NCBI GenBank assembly: GCA_036005185.1
Contig: DASYQS010000052.1
Span: 24,922 to 88,921, forward strand
Reading direction: 5' to 3'
DNA: 64,000 nt
DNA from: VBAU01 sp036005185
GTDB lineage: Bacteria > Bacteroidota > Bacteroidia > Chitinophagales > Chitinophagaceae
Within the stretch, counting starts at the first letter, position 1; every line of letters starts with the position of its first letter. The notes under the pieces are model-generated. The model was not told the DNA's origin. It ran no database searches and worked only from the letters and a program-made list of their open reading frames with translations. This document shows positions 23,783 to 32,670 of this stretch, piece by piece. Both the position numbers and the translations under genes were made by a program.

Positions 23783-25189
23783 ATGTCAAAAAAGAATCAA
23801 ACTTCCCGAAGAGAATTTCTTCAACAAATCGGAACGGTCGGATTAGTAGCTGCAGCAGGTCCGCTGGCAGGTTTTGTAGCGGCTGAAAAAACCGAGGAGC
23901 GTATCATCAGATATAATAAAAAAATTTCTTCCAATGACAAGATTAGGCTTGCGGTGATTGGTTTTGGAATCCAGGGACATGGTGATTTAAGTGTTGCGCT
24001 AAAAGTTCCCGGGGTTGAACTGGCGGCGGTATGCGACCTGTATTCAGGAAGATTGGAGAATGCAAAAGAATTGTATGGTACAGAAATTTTTACCACAAAA
24101 AATTATCATGAAATTCTTGATCGCAAGGATGTGGATGCGATCATACTTGCTACTAGTGACCATTGGCATGCCCGAATAACAAAAGAAGCTCTGAAAAAAG
24201 GAAAGGCTGTGTATTGCGAAAAACCTATGGTGCATAAAATAAGCGAAGGCATGGGTGTAGTAGAAGCACAGCGTGCGAGCAATAAAACATTACAGGTGGG
24301 CAGCCAGCGCGTAAGCAGCATTATTTATGCAAAAGCAAAAGAATTATATAAAGCAGGTGAAATAGGGAAATTGAACATGGTAAATGCTGTTTATGACAGG
24401 CAGAGTGCAATAGGCGCTTGGGAATATACGATGCCAAACGACGCATCACCCGGAACAGTTGATTGGGAACGGTATATTGAAGGGATGAACAAAATTGCTT
24501 TTGACCCAAAAAAGTTTTTTTGGTGGCGCAACTACCGCGATTTTGGAACCGGGGTGGCAGGCGATCTTTTTGTACATCTTCTTTCAGGCACACATGTGAT
24601 TACTGGTTCAAAAGGGCCAACGAAAATATTTTCTTCGGGTCAGCTTTCGTACTGGAAAGATGGACGTGATGTACCCGATATAATGACAGGAATTCTACAA
24701 TATCCTGAAACACCAGAACACCCTGCCTTTCAACTCACCCTTCAAGTAAATTTTGTAAGCGGTACGGGTGGACAACAGAGCATTCAGCTAGTGGGTGAGC
24801 AAGGTGTTATGGAATTAAGAGGCAATGGGCTTTCCATTCATCATAGCATTATGCCAAAAGCACCTGACTTTGGCGGGTACGACGCTGTATTTACTTATCC
24901 TAAAGCCATGCAGGCGGCTTTAGAGCAGCAATACAATCAAAAATATTCTGCAGAAGACAAAAAAAGGCCAACTAAAGCTGATATAGATTTTAAAGCTCCC
25001 GAAGGATACAGTGATCATCTAGATCATTTCACCAATTTTTTTGATGCAGTAAGAACGGGTAAACCGGTTGTAGAAGATGCGGTTTTTGGTTTTAGGGCCG
25101 CTGCTCCTTGCTTAGCGTGCAACGACAGCTATTTTCAAAAAAAGATCATATCATGGGATCCAGAAAATATGAAAGTGCTAAAAGCATAA
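23783..25189 (+). CDS. Gfo/Idh/MocA oxidoreductase, Tat-exported
   Basis: NAD(P)-dependent sugar or polyol dehydrogenase. Tat signal TSRREFLQQIGTVGLVAAAG at residues 7-26. Rossmann motif AVIGFGIQGHGDLSVAL near residue 56 and catalytic lysine motif YCEKPMVHKI near 149. 468 aa, within the range of the exported subfamily; proteins of this kind often carry a tightly bound cofactor in the periplasm. Followed after 39 bases by an MFS transporter and a second, cytosolic Gfo/Idh protein. Confidence 0.92.
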   Translation: MSKKNQTSRREFLQQIGTVGLVAAAGPLAGFVAAEKTEERIIRYNKKISSNDKIRLAVIGFGIQGHGDLSVALKVPGVELAAVCDLYSGRLENAKELYGTEIFTTKNYHEILDRKDVDAIILATSDHWHARITKEALKKGKAVYCEKPMVHKISEGMGVVEAQRASNKTLQVGSQRVSSIIYAKAKELYKAGEIGKLNMVNAVYDRQSAIGAWEYTMPNDASPGTVDWERYIEGMNKIAFDPKKFFWWRNYRDFGTGVAGDLFVHLLSGTHVITGSKGPTKIFSSGQLSYWKDGRDVPDIMTGILQYPETPEHPAFQLTLQVNFVSGTGGQQSIQLVGEQGVMELRGNGLSIHHSIMPKAPDFGGYDAVFTYPKAMQAALEQQYNQKYSAEDKKRPTKADIDFKAPEGYSDHLDHFTNFFDAVRTGKPVVEDAVFGFRAAAPCLACNDSYFQKKIISWDPENMKVLKA

Positions 25190-25228
25190 TCATTAACCTC
25201 ATACTGATCATCTTCTTAATTAATATTC

Positions 25229-26458
25229 ATGAATGCAAACAAATTTGTTTTACTATCCCTGATGATGTTTCTTCAGTATTTTATTTGGGGTTCCTGGTAT
25301 GTGACCATGGGCACTTACATGGGCGAACATTTGCACTCTACGGGGATACAGGTGGGGGCCGCTTATAGCGCTCTTGCCATTGCCACTATGATATCTCCCT
25401 TTTTTATCGGAATGATCGCCGATAGATTTTTTGCAGCTCAACGTATCATGGGCATATTACATTTATTTGGAGCTTTATTATTATTCTTGGCCACAAAAAT
25501 TTCAGGCAATGTAGCATTCTACTGGGTAATATTGTTGTATTCGTTATTGTACATGCCAACCATTGCATTGTCGAACAGCATTGCTTTTTATCAAATGAGC
25601 GATCCTGGAAAACAATTTCCATGGATAAGGGTATTCGGAACATTAGGTTGGATCGTGGCGGGTTTGATCATCGGCGGTTTAAAGATTGAACCAACGGCAT
25701 ATACATTTATGATCGCTGCCGGTGTTTCGGCTGCATTGGGACTGTTGAGTTTTATTTTGCCCAATACACCTCCAAAAGGAAGATCAGTTTCATCTGCTTC
25801 AAAGGCATTAGGTGCAGAAGCATTTGTATTATTCAAAAGCAAACCATATCTCATATTTTTTATTGCCGCCATTTTAGTATGCATTCCTTTATCATTTTAC
25901 TATGGATGGGCAAATCCATTTTTAAATGAACTAAAAGTTGAAAACGCCGCCGGAAAAATGACGTTGGGACAATTTTCCGAAGCTCTGTTTATTTTAGCCA
26001 TTCCTTTTCTTTTTAATCGCATCGGTGTAAAAAAGATGTTGCTGATGGGTATGTCTGCATGGATACTCCGGTATATATGTTTTGCATATGGTGACACTGG
26101 CGCCAATATGTGGATGTTATATGCCGGTATCGTTTTGCACGGCGTTTGTTACGATTTCTTTTTTGTAACCGGCTACATGTACACAGAGAAAAAAGCGGGA
26201 GAAAAAATTAAAAGCGCTGCGCAAGGGCTTTTTACTTTTGCAACTTATGGTCTCGGAATGTTTATCGGCACGCTGATATCAGGTAAAGTTGTTGATAAAT
26301 ATATAGTCACGGAAGGACATAATTGGAAAGGCATTTGGTTTGTACCAGCTTATATAGCTTTAGCAGTTCTCTTATATTTTATTTTATTCTTCAGAGAAAA
26401 AAGGCAAATACAGGTAGCCGGTTTGCCAGAAGAAATCAGCGCTCCGGAAGTTGCGTAA
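25229..26458 (+). CDS. MFS transporter, nucleoside:proton symporter (NHS) type
   Basis: Twelve-helix permease, 409 aa. The N-terminal LMMFLQYFIWGSWYVTMGTYM, FIGMIADRFFAAQRIMG and the TM4-5 segment FYQMSDPGKQFPWIRVFGTLGWI are characteristic of NupG-like carriers of Bacteroidota. Despite the family name these relatives often sit with Gfo/Idh/MocA and TIM-barrel isomerase genes, as here, and probably carry sugars or polyols (inference). Cytosolic C-terminal tail is short. Confidence 0.9.
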   Translation: MNANKFVLLSLMMFLQYFIWGSWYVTMGTYMGEHLHSTGIQVGAAYSALAIATMISPFFIGMIADRFFAAQRIMGILHLFGALLLFLATKISGNVAFYWVILLYSLLYMPTIALSNSIAFYQMSDPGKQFPWIRVFGTLGWIVAGLIIGGLKIEPTAYTFMIAAGVSAALGLLSFILPNTPPKGRSVSSASKALGAEAFVLFKSKPYLIFFIAAILVCIPLSFYYGWANPFLNELKVENAAGKMTLGQFSEALFILAIPFLFNRIGVKKMLLMGMSAWILRYICFAYGDTGANMWMLYAGIVLHGVCYDFFFVTGYMYTEKKAGEKIKSAAQGLFTFATYGLGMFIGTLISGKVVDKYIVTEGHNWKGIWFVPAYIALAVLLYFILFFREKRQIQVAGLPEEISAPEVA

Positions 26459-26479
26459 CCTAAAAACATGAGGCTTCAT

Positions 26480-26549
26480 TGAAAAGGATAAAACAAGAAA
26501 CCAGTAACAAGCAACCATAAATGATAAACCATAAACAAAAACGATAAAC
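26480..26549. repeat. AACCATAAAC-type stuttering repeat
   Basis: The gap before the second Gfo/Idh gene contains AAACCAGTAACAAGC, AACCATAAATGATAAACC and ATAAACAAAAACGATAAAC: imperfect tandem words running to the ATG at 26550. No promoter seen. Confidence 0.6.
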
Positions 26550-27743
26550 ATGAAACGTATCTCTATGCTCGGCTCCGGATTTATCGGCCGGTTTTATGCA
26601 GATTCTTTGCAAGGTTATAGAAGCAAGGATAAAATCGTGAGCATTTATTCACGTCGTGAAGAAAGTGCAAAAAAATTTGCGCAGGATTATCAGGTTGAAC
26701 ATTGGACAACGAACATGGAAGAATCGATTGCTCATCCTGATGTGGACGTCGTTTGCATTTCATTACCCAATAATCTGCATGAGGCAGCAGTGATGCTATG
26801 CTGCAAGCATAAAAAAGCTGTGATCACTACCAAGCCATTGGGAAGAAATGGCGAGGAGGCCAAGCGAATGTTGGAAGCGGTTGAAAAAGCCGGCATCTTT
26901 AATGGTTATCTTGAAGACCTTGTTTATACACCCAAGTTTTTAAAAGCATTTGATAGTGTAAAGAATGGAGCATTGGGTAGAGTGCTTTGGGCCAAATCAA
27001 GAGAAACACATCCCGGTCCGCATAGTGATTGGTTCTGGGACTTAGAACAAGCAGGTGGCGGTTGTATCCTTGACCTCGGTTGTCATTGTGTAGAAATCGC
27101 CCGCAGTTATATAGGTAAAGACATTAAGCCTATGGAAGTCATGTGCTGGGCCGATACACAAGTAAAACCGATCGATGCAGAAGATCATGCAATAGGCTTA
27201 GTGAAATATGAAAACGGTTCTATAGGTCAGTTTGAAGTGAGCTGGACCTTCCGTGGTGGTATGGATCTCCGCGATGAAGTTATGGGAACTGAAGGAACGA
27301 TCTGGATCAACAGTTTTTTACGCACTGGTTTTGAAATGTTCACTTCAGGCAAGGGAGCTAATTATGTTGCTGAAAAAGCAGAGAGCAACAGTGGTTGGTT
27401 GTTTCCTGTTGGTGACGAATTGAATGAGCTGGGCTATAATCATATGTTTATGGATATGTTCAATTCAATGGAACAAAACAAAATGCCGAAGGAAACTTTT
27501 TATGATGGATATGTGGTGAATTGCATTTTAGATGCAGCTTACCGCTCTGCCAAAAGCAAAAGATGGGAACCCGTTCAATTGGATATTTGGCGAGGAAGAA
27601 CCGGTGTCACCAAAGACAGTCATTTAACCGAATATGATGATGAAAATTATTTGGTAAAAGATGAGATCACGCATTACGGCGCAAAAAAACTTATACTAAA
27701 AAATAAATTAACAGGTAAGATCACTGAAAAAGTCTTGGAATAA
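26550..27743 (+). CDS. Gfo/Idh/MocA oxidoreductase, cytosolic
   Basis: NAD(P)-dependent sugar dehydrogenase without signal peptide. Rossmann start MLGSGFIGRFYADSL and the catalytic-lysine motif TTKPLGRNGEEAKRML near residue 96 (TKP in place of the usual EKP). GGGCILDLGCHCVEIARSY near 167 carries the conserved His. The long C-terminal strand-rich part ends in KLTGKITEKVLE. 397 aa. Third gene of the rightward sugar cluster; likely acts after import by the MFS carrier, in sequence with or reverse to the periplasmic paralogue. Confidence 0.92.
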   Translation: MKRISMLGSGFIGRFYADSLQGYRSKDKIVSIYSRREESAKKFAQDYQVEHWTTNMEESIAHPDVDVVCISLPNNLHEAAVMLCCKHKKAVITTKPLGRNGEEAKRMLEAVEKAGIFNGYLEDLVYTPKFLKAFDSVKNGALGRVLWAKSRETHPGPHSDWFWDLEQAGGGCILDLGCHCVEIARSYIGKDIKPMEVMCWADTQVKPIDAEDHAIGLVKYENGSIGQFEVSWTFRGGMDLRDEVMGTEGTIWINSFLRTGFEMFTSGKGANYVAEKAESNSGWLFPVGDELNELGYNHMFMDMFNSMEQNKMPKETFYDGYVVNCILDAAYRSAKSKRWEPVQLDIWRGRTGVTKDSHLTEYDDENYLVKDEITHYGAKKLILKNKLTGKITEKVLE

Positions 27744-27779
27744 GATATGCAATTTAGATTTTTGCCAACACAACTTTTA

Positions 27780-28268
27780 TCAAGAAGAACTTGATTTCAA
27801 CCATTCAGCGTATAAGACGGCAGCCTCTTTTTCCATCAATGGGCCTGTTATTTCAATCCTTCGGCCACCACTGCTCAATAGATCTTTGGTATGGGTGTTA
27901 AAAATATAATCAGGATTCGTTGTATTTGCCACAGCGTGATAACCGTCTTTACTTAAAGCAAATACCAATTTGCCAATGCCGCTCCAATATATAGCTGCAG
28001 CACACATAGGACAGGGTTCGGTGCTGGCAAACACGGTACAATGATTTAAATACTCCCAATCGTATTTTCCTGAAAGCTGATGAACAAGGTTGATCTCACA
28101 ATGCGCAATATTGTCCTTACTGGTAATAACCGTATTTTCTCCTTCTTCAATAACATTTCCTTGGGCGTCCACCAAGATGCAGCCAAACGGAAGATTTCCT
28201 TTTTGCATGGATCGCTTGGCCACATCCAAAGCTTTTCGAAGAAAAAATATGTTGTTGTCTGATTGCAA
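27780..28268 (-). CDS. Nucleoside/guanine deaminase-like zinc hydrolase
   Basis: Cytidine-deaminase-fold protein of the guanine deaminase/TadA branch. Zinc site: HCEINLV (His and proton-shuttle Glu, with Cys between rather than the usual Ala) near residue 57, and STEPCPMCAAAIYWSG near 89. 162 aa. Start is TTG at 28268: an in-frame stop lies two codons upstream and no usable ATG precedes the conserved core. It follows the threonine dehydratase-like gene by 13 bases, so probably the same operon. Confidence 0.87.
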   Translation of the reverse strand: MQSDNNIFFLRKALDVAKRSMQKGNLPFGCILVDAQGNVIEEGENTVITSKDNIAHCEINLVHQLSGKYDWEYLNHCTVFASTEPCPMCAAAIYWSGIGKLVFALSKDGYHAVANTTNPDYIFNTHTKDLLSSGGRRIEITGPLMEKEAAVLYAEWLKSSSS

Positions 28269-28281
28269 GTGCTAGTGTTTT

Positions 28282-29253
28282 TCAGACCATTGTTCCTGAT
28301 AAGATTTTAATTAATTTCTCTGCATCAATATTTCCACCGGAGATCACGCATACAATTTTTCCTGTTCCAGCTTTACCGGTTAGCGCTGCTGCCGGCGAAG
28401 AGCCGCCAGCACCTTCTGCAATAACCCGGTTCCGTTCCATGAGAAGTTTAATAGTGTCGGCAATTTGCTTAAGACTTAAAACAATAGAACCATTTACAAG
28501 CTTGCTTACTAATGGCCACATTTCCTCAAGAATGCCGCCGCTTCCCATACCATCCACAAAACTTGGAATATACTCAACTTTAACCGGTTGACCTGCTGCT
28601 AAAGAGGGAGCAAGCGGAGCTGCTGTTTCAACTTCAGAAGCAAAAATTTTTACTTCAGGCTTTATAGCTTTTATAGCAGAAGCAATACCGCTTATAAGCC
28701 CGCCACCACCATAAGGTACAATCACTGCATCAACATCAGGACAATCTTCTAATATTTCCAACCCAACAGTTCCATTGCCCGCAATCACCGGTGGGTCACT
28801 TACTGGATGTACAAATAATCCTTTCATTCCTTCGAATTTCCGGGTCACGAGAACCTGCCACCAGTCGTTAAATGGGATCTTAATAAATTTTGCGCCAAGC
28901 CTTGTAATTGCATCCAATTTTGTTTGCGGTGCATGGTCAGGTACGATCACGGTGCAGGGAATATTCATCGCTCTTGCATTCCACGCTACTCCTTGAGCCA
29001 TGTTTCCGGCACTTGCCGTGTAAACACCTTCAGCAAGCAATGACTTGTCGGCAAGATTCATAGCATTATACGCACCTCTTAGCTTAAATGAACCGATCGG
29101 TTGAAGGTTCTCTAACTTAAGATAGATTTCGCCGGGAAAATTATCTGGATAAAAACGAATGAGCGGTGTCCGATTCACTTTACCAGCAATACGCTGTTGT
29201 GCATCGCGAATATCTTGCAGTGATACCGAAATATTTTTTTGCGAGGTGACCAT
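28282..29253 (-). CDS. Threonine/serine (or hydroxyamino-acid) dehydratase, PLP-dependent
   Basis: Fold-type II PLP enzyme. The Schiff-base lysine is in GSFKLRGAYNAM near residue 57, and the phosphate loop is VPYGGGGLISGIASAI near 179. SAGNMAQGVAW is conserved in the family. 323 aa with no regulatory ACT domain, so not biosynthetic IlvA. Sits 64 bases downstream of an ornithine cyclodeaminase-like gene; the pair resembles EutB-EutC of ectoine use and BhcB-BhcD of the beta-hydroxyaspartate cycle. Candidate substrates are therefore threonine, serine or hydroxyaspartate. Confidence 0.88.
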   Translation of the reverse strand: MVTSQKNISVSLQDIRDAQQRIAGKVNRTPLIRFYPDNFPGEIYLKLENLQPIGSFKLRGAYNAMNLADKSLLAEGVYTASAGNMAQGVAWNARAMNIPCTVIVPDHAPQTKLDAITRLGAKFIKIPFNDWWQVLVTRKFEGMKGLFVHPVSDPPVIAGNGTVGLEILEDCPDVDAVIVPYGGGGLISGIASAIKAIKPEVKIFASEVETAAPLAPSLAAGQPVKVEYIPSFVDGMGSGGILEEMWPLVSKLVNGSIVLSLKQIADTIKLLMERNRVIAEGAGGSSPAAALTGKAGTGKIVCVISGGNIDAEKLIKILSGTMV

Positions 29254-29317
29254 TTGCTTCGATATTTATTTTTAAGTGAGTCCCGAGCCAGATGGCTCGC
29301 AACTTATAACTATAAGC

Positions 29318-30268
29318 TCAAAGCTTTTTGTAAATATGCCACGCCGAAAAAATATCTTCAGCGGCTATTCCCAGAGATTTAAAAATGGTGATCTCCTTGT
29401 CATTCTCTCTTCCTTTTTTAATACCCTTCATCACTTCACCCAATTCGCCTTTTACATGACTGTCACTGACAGAACCTTCTTTTTTTGGAATAAGAAAATC
29501 TCCTGCTTCATTAAAAATAGATTCATAACAGTCAGTAAATAATTTTGATTTCAGGATTGTTGCCGTATCTAATTCTCTTGCTGCCGGTGTGCTTGATCCA
29601 ACAGCATTGATATGAGTGCCCTTAGAAATCCAATCACCTTGTACAAGAGGTTGTGGTGAGGAAGTAACCGTACAAATAATATCAGCATCTCCGACAGCTT
29701 CCTGTACTGTTTTCTTTATATTGATGGGTGTACGATATGCGTCTGAAATATTCTTCACAAGCTCTATGGCATTTTTTTCATTTCTGCTCCAGAGATTTAT
29801 TTGTTTTATTTTTCTTACCAGTAATATTGATTCAATATGCCTTTTTGCCTGCTCGCCTGAACCGATGATCGCAAGCAATTCCGAATTTTCTCTTGAAAGC
29901 AAGCGGGTGGCTACGGCACTTGCGGCAGCGGTGCGAATGGCAGTTATTTCTTCAGCATCAAAAATCATTAAAGGTTGCCCATGCTTTGCATCGAATAGAA
30001 TTACAACACCCTGATGAGAAGGGTAACCCTCATCTTTATTTCCGTGAAAAACACTGATCACTTTGATTCCCATAACACCTAAGCTTTCAGCATAACCGGG
30101 CATCATGCCTAGTAAGCCGGTTTTATCAGGCAGCCGCATAATGGAACGTAAAGGCTGCAAGCATTCTCCATTAGATAGTGAACGGAACATTTTTTCCATA
30201 ACTAAAATGCACTCGTCCATTGGTAACAATGAAGCTATTTTTTCTTTGCCGATAAATGCAGGATCCAT
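29318..30268 (-). CDS. Ornithine cyclodeaminase/mu-crystallin family protein
   Basis: NAD(P)-dependent enzyme of the OCD fold: dimerisation half residues 1-115, with MRLPDKTGLLGMMPGY and GVMGIKVISVFHGN. The Rossmann half begins LLAIIGSGEQAKRHIESIL near residue 131 and includes GDADIICTVTSSPQPLVQGDWI. 316 aa. Family members range from ornithine cyclodeaminase to imine reductases such as iminosuccinate reductase. Pairing with a PLP dehydratase favours an imine or hydroxyamino-acid pathway over proline synthesis. Confidence 0.9.
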   Translation of the reverse strand: MDPAFIGKEKIASLLPMDECILVMEKMFRSLSNGECLQPLRSIMRLPDKTGLLGMMPGYAESLGVMGIKVISVFHGNKDEGYPSHQGVVILFDAKHGQPLMIFDAEEITAIRTAAASAVATRLLSRENSELLAIIGSGEQAKRHIESILLVRKIKQINLWSRNEKNAIELVKNISDAYRTPINIKKTVQEAVGDADIICTVTSSPQPLVQGDWISKGTHINAVGSSTPAARELDTATILKSKLFTDCYESIFNEAGDFLIPKKEGSVSDSHVKGELGEVMKGIKKGRENDKEITIFKSLGIAAEDIFSAWHIYKKL

Positions 30269-30377
30269 CAGATTATTTTAGCTTGATCAGCGATGCAGAA
30301 TAAAGATAGAATTTTATGATGGTTGATCGTGAGAATATGCAATACATGAAAATGAGATGAAAAAGTTTCTGACTCTA

Positions 30378-30881
30378 TTATGAGGGTTTCAAGGTTAATC
30401 TTGAGATTATCATATCAACTATTTCATCAGGTTCATTTGAAATGTCAATCGTTATGGCTTGTTGAGGCGTTTCCAATGCTTCGAACTGAGAGGCCAGCAA
30501 GGCTGGTGGCATAAAGTGATCTGTTCTTGCGTTCATGCGTTTTTGAATCAATTCATAATTACCATTAAGAAATATCCAAATTACAGGTACAATAATTTCT
30601 TTTGATAAAATAGCTCTATATTTTTCCTTAAGCGCCGAACATGCAATGATGGCTCCATTTTTTTTCATTTGCTGTTTTGCAAGCTCATTCATATTGATCA
30701 ACCATTCTGCTCTGTCATCATCAGTTAATGGTTGTCCTGCTCGCATTTTTTCTTTGTTTGCCGGGCTGTGAAAATCGTCTGCGTCAAAAAATGGAATGCT
30801 GGTTCTCTCTGATAATTTTTTTCCGATAGTAGTTTTTCCTGACCCGGAAACACCCATAATATAAATAATGATTGGACTCAT
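30378..30881 (-). CDS. gntK: Gluconokinase
   Basis: Phosphorylates D-gluconate to 6-phosphogluconate. P-loop IMGVSGSGKTTIG near residue 8, substrate region FFDADDFHSPANKEKM, GQPLTDDDRAEWL and CSALKEKYR all match the GntK family. 167 aa from ATG at 30881 (MSPIIIYIM); an upstream in-frame alternative would add nine residues. It precedes the OCD gene in the same direction with a ~110-base gap. No gluconate permease nearby; link to the sugar-oxidation cluster 3 kb away is possible but unproven. Confidence 0.93.
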   Translation of the reverse strand: MSPIIIYIMGVSGSGKTTIGKKLSERTSIPFFDADDFHSPANKEKMRAGQPLTDDDRAEWLINMNELAKQQMKKNGAIIACSALKEKYRAILSKEIIVPVIWIFLNGNYELIQKRMNARTDHFMPPALLASQFEALETPQQAITIDISNEPDEIVDMIISRLTLKPS

Positions 30882-31054
30882 GATTAGAATCAAGCGACAA
30901 TCGACCAACAGTAAAACATGGGGAAGATAAATGATATTTCATTAAGCAATTTTACTTACGCATTTCCAAAATCATCCATTAGATCATGTAATTGACTAAC
31001 TAAAATCATTTTTATTCAAATTCTATCATTGCATTTTTGCAAAAATCCTACCCC

Positions 31055-31339
31055 ATGAATAATGCTTCACCCAAATATTTTTACCTCTTTAAGGGGGATT
31101 GGTGCGAAAGATTTATTGAGCTTCTTGAGTTGGTTCAAAAACAACGATTTGTTATTTGGGAGCCGCAGAATAAAAACAAAGGGCACAATCTCATCATTGT
31201 ATTTGGAACTTGCTTACCCGAGACGTATTGCTTCGAGAAAAATCTCTGGAAAACCGACGAAAAAGTTTTCGATTCTTTTTACAAGCATCAAATAAACAGA
31301 TTTAACCTTCATGCGAATTATAATTCCATCAACGTTTAA
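31055..31339 (+). CDS. Hypothetical protein
   Basis: 94-aa protein from ATG at 31055, not recognised. Rich in aromatic residues and lysine, with three Cys (GDWCER, FGTCLPETYCF); no signal peptide or membrane helix. A CATTTTTG box (7/8 to the -7 consensus) lies at 31030-31037. A shorter ORF in another frame covers the same stretch, but this frame has the better start context. Ends four bases before the stop of the convergent DUF418 gene. Confidence 0.5.
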   Translation: MNNASPKYFYLFKGDWCERFIELLELVQKQRFVIWEPQNKNKGHNLIIVFGTCLPETYCFEKNLWKTDEKVFDSFYKHQINRFNLHANYNSINV

Positions 31340-31343
31340 TCAG

Positions 31344-32501
31344 CTATGCTTCGGAAACGACCAATTGTGTTTGTACAATTTGTTTTTCAGCATTAATTGC
31401 ATTTCGATAAGTAAACCGGCGCAGCAAACCTTCTAATGGGCCAAACCGATGATATTTGAGCCACCAATTGCTAAACAAAACTTGGAATATCCAAATAGAT
31501 ACAGTCATAATCAAAGCAATGGTAGGTGTGATATGATCGAACAAATTAAACGCTAAGCAAATAGGTACCACGATAATGGCTTGCATAATATAGTTCGAAA
31601 GTGAAGTACGGCCGAGAACGGCCAATGCATTTAAGGTAAATCGGCTAAGTAGCAGATAGAACAAGCTCACATACGCCGCTGCCAAGCCCACACGGTGGAT
31701 CATAAATAATAAATCATAAATAGACTTTCGAACGATAAAAGTATTTCCGATATCAGGTATGCTTCTTATCTTATTTGAAAAAGGAGAGTTAATGAACCAA
31801 TAGCTTGCAAAACCGGAAACAAATCCAATAATTACAATCAAGATCAATTGTGTACTGGTCAGCTTTTTCTTTTTCTGGATAAAATACCTTCCTGCCAGCA
31901 GCCCAGACAATAAAAAAAACAAGGTCATCTCCCAGAAAAAAATGGAGGTAGCATACCAATACTTCACCCATTCAAAATTCTCCACCCAATAATTGCCTTG
32001 TCCTGCTGGCCTTTTAGGAAATGCCCAATGCTGCGACAGAAATAATGAAGGCATAGACGCTTCGAGTAAGAAAGTAATAATCATTACAAAAATGATGGTT
32101 CGGTTGGATGCCCTGTAAAGAAAAATTACCAAGAAGGTTAATACCGCATACGGGACTAGTATATCTCCGTTGCGCAAAACAAGAGCATGCGCGATACCAA
32201 TTATGATCAACCCCAATAATCTTCTACGATACGTGTATAAGTTGCCGGCCGTGCTGCCAGATTTGTTCATATGCAAAACAAAGCCCACAGCAAATAAATT
32301 TGCGAGAATGGTGTAGCATTTCGAATCAATTAAGAAACTAAGGATTTTGTCTAAGCTCTTGTCAAAAGAAGTATAGCTTGAATCGGGCTCAGTGCCTAGA
32401 TTCCAGAATACATAAGCCAGTAATACGCCACTAATGGCAAACCCGCGGATTACATCCAGGTATTGAATGCGTTGTTTAGGCTGTACAGGAGCAGATGTCA
32501 T
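31344..32501 (-). CDS. DUF418 family membrane protein
   Basis: Polytopic inner-membrane protein (about ten helices), 385 aa. The N-terminal QRIQYLDVIRGFAISGVLLAY is the DUF418/acyltransferase-3-like opening. The C-terminal DUF418 part contains LAVLGRTSLSNYIMQAIIV and WWLKYHRFGPLEGLLRRFTY. Some relatives are thought to move or modify small molecules, but no reaction is established. ATG at 32501 chosen; a GTG ten codons earlier is possible. Confidence 0.88.
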   Translation of the reverse strand: MTSAPVQPKQRIQYLDVIRGFAISGVLLAYVFWNLGTEPDSSYTSFDKSLDKILSFLIDSKCYTILANLFAVGFVLHMNKSGSTAGNLYTYRRRLLGLIIIGIAHALVLRNGDILVPYAVLTFLVIFLYRASNRTIIFVMIITFLLEASMPSLFLSQHWAFPKRPAGQGNYWVENFEWVKYWYATSIFFWEMTLFFLLSGLLAGRYFIQKKKKLTSTQLILIVIIGFVSGFASYWFINSPFSNKIRSIPDIGNTFIVRKSIYDLLFMIHRVGLAAAYVSLFYLLLSRFTLNALAVLGRTSLSNYIMQAIIVVPICLAFNLFDHITPTIALIMTVSIWIFQVLFSNWWLKYHRFGPLEGLLRRFTYRNAINAEKQIVQTQLVVSEA

Positions 32502-32670
32502 GGCTTTCGTTTTAAGCAGGCCAAGGTACACGTTCGTAAAACGAAAATCAATAGAACGAAAGTTACGTGAGGCTTGACGAACCCTAAAATTATCTTATCA
32601 TTTGAATGTCAAGGCAGAAAAATAAAACCATTATAAAAACGTTTTTAATGAGGAGCACAGAATCCGCATT

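Noticed and set aside
31062..31295. 77-codon frame overlapping the gene at 31055
   Set aside because: Shorter, in the other frame and with a poorer start; neither has known homologues, so only the longer was kept.
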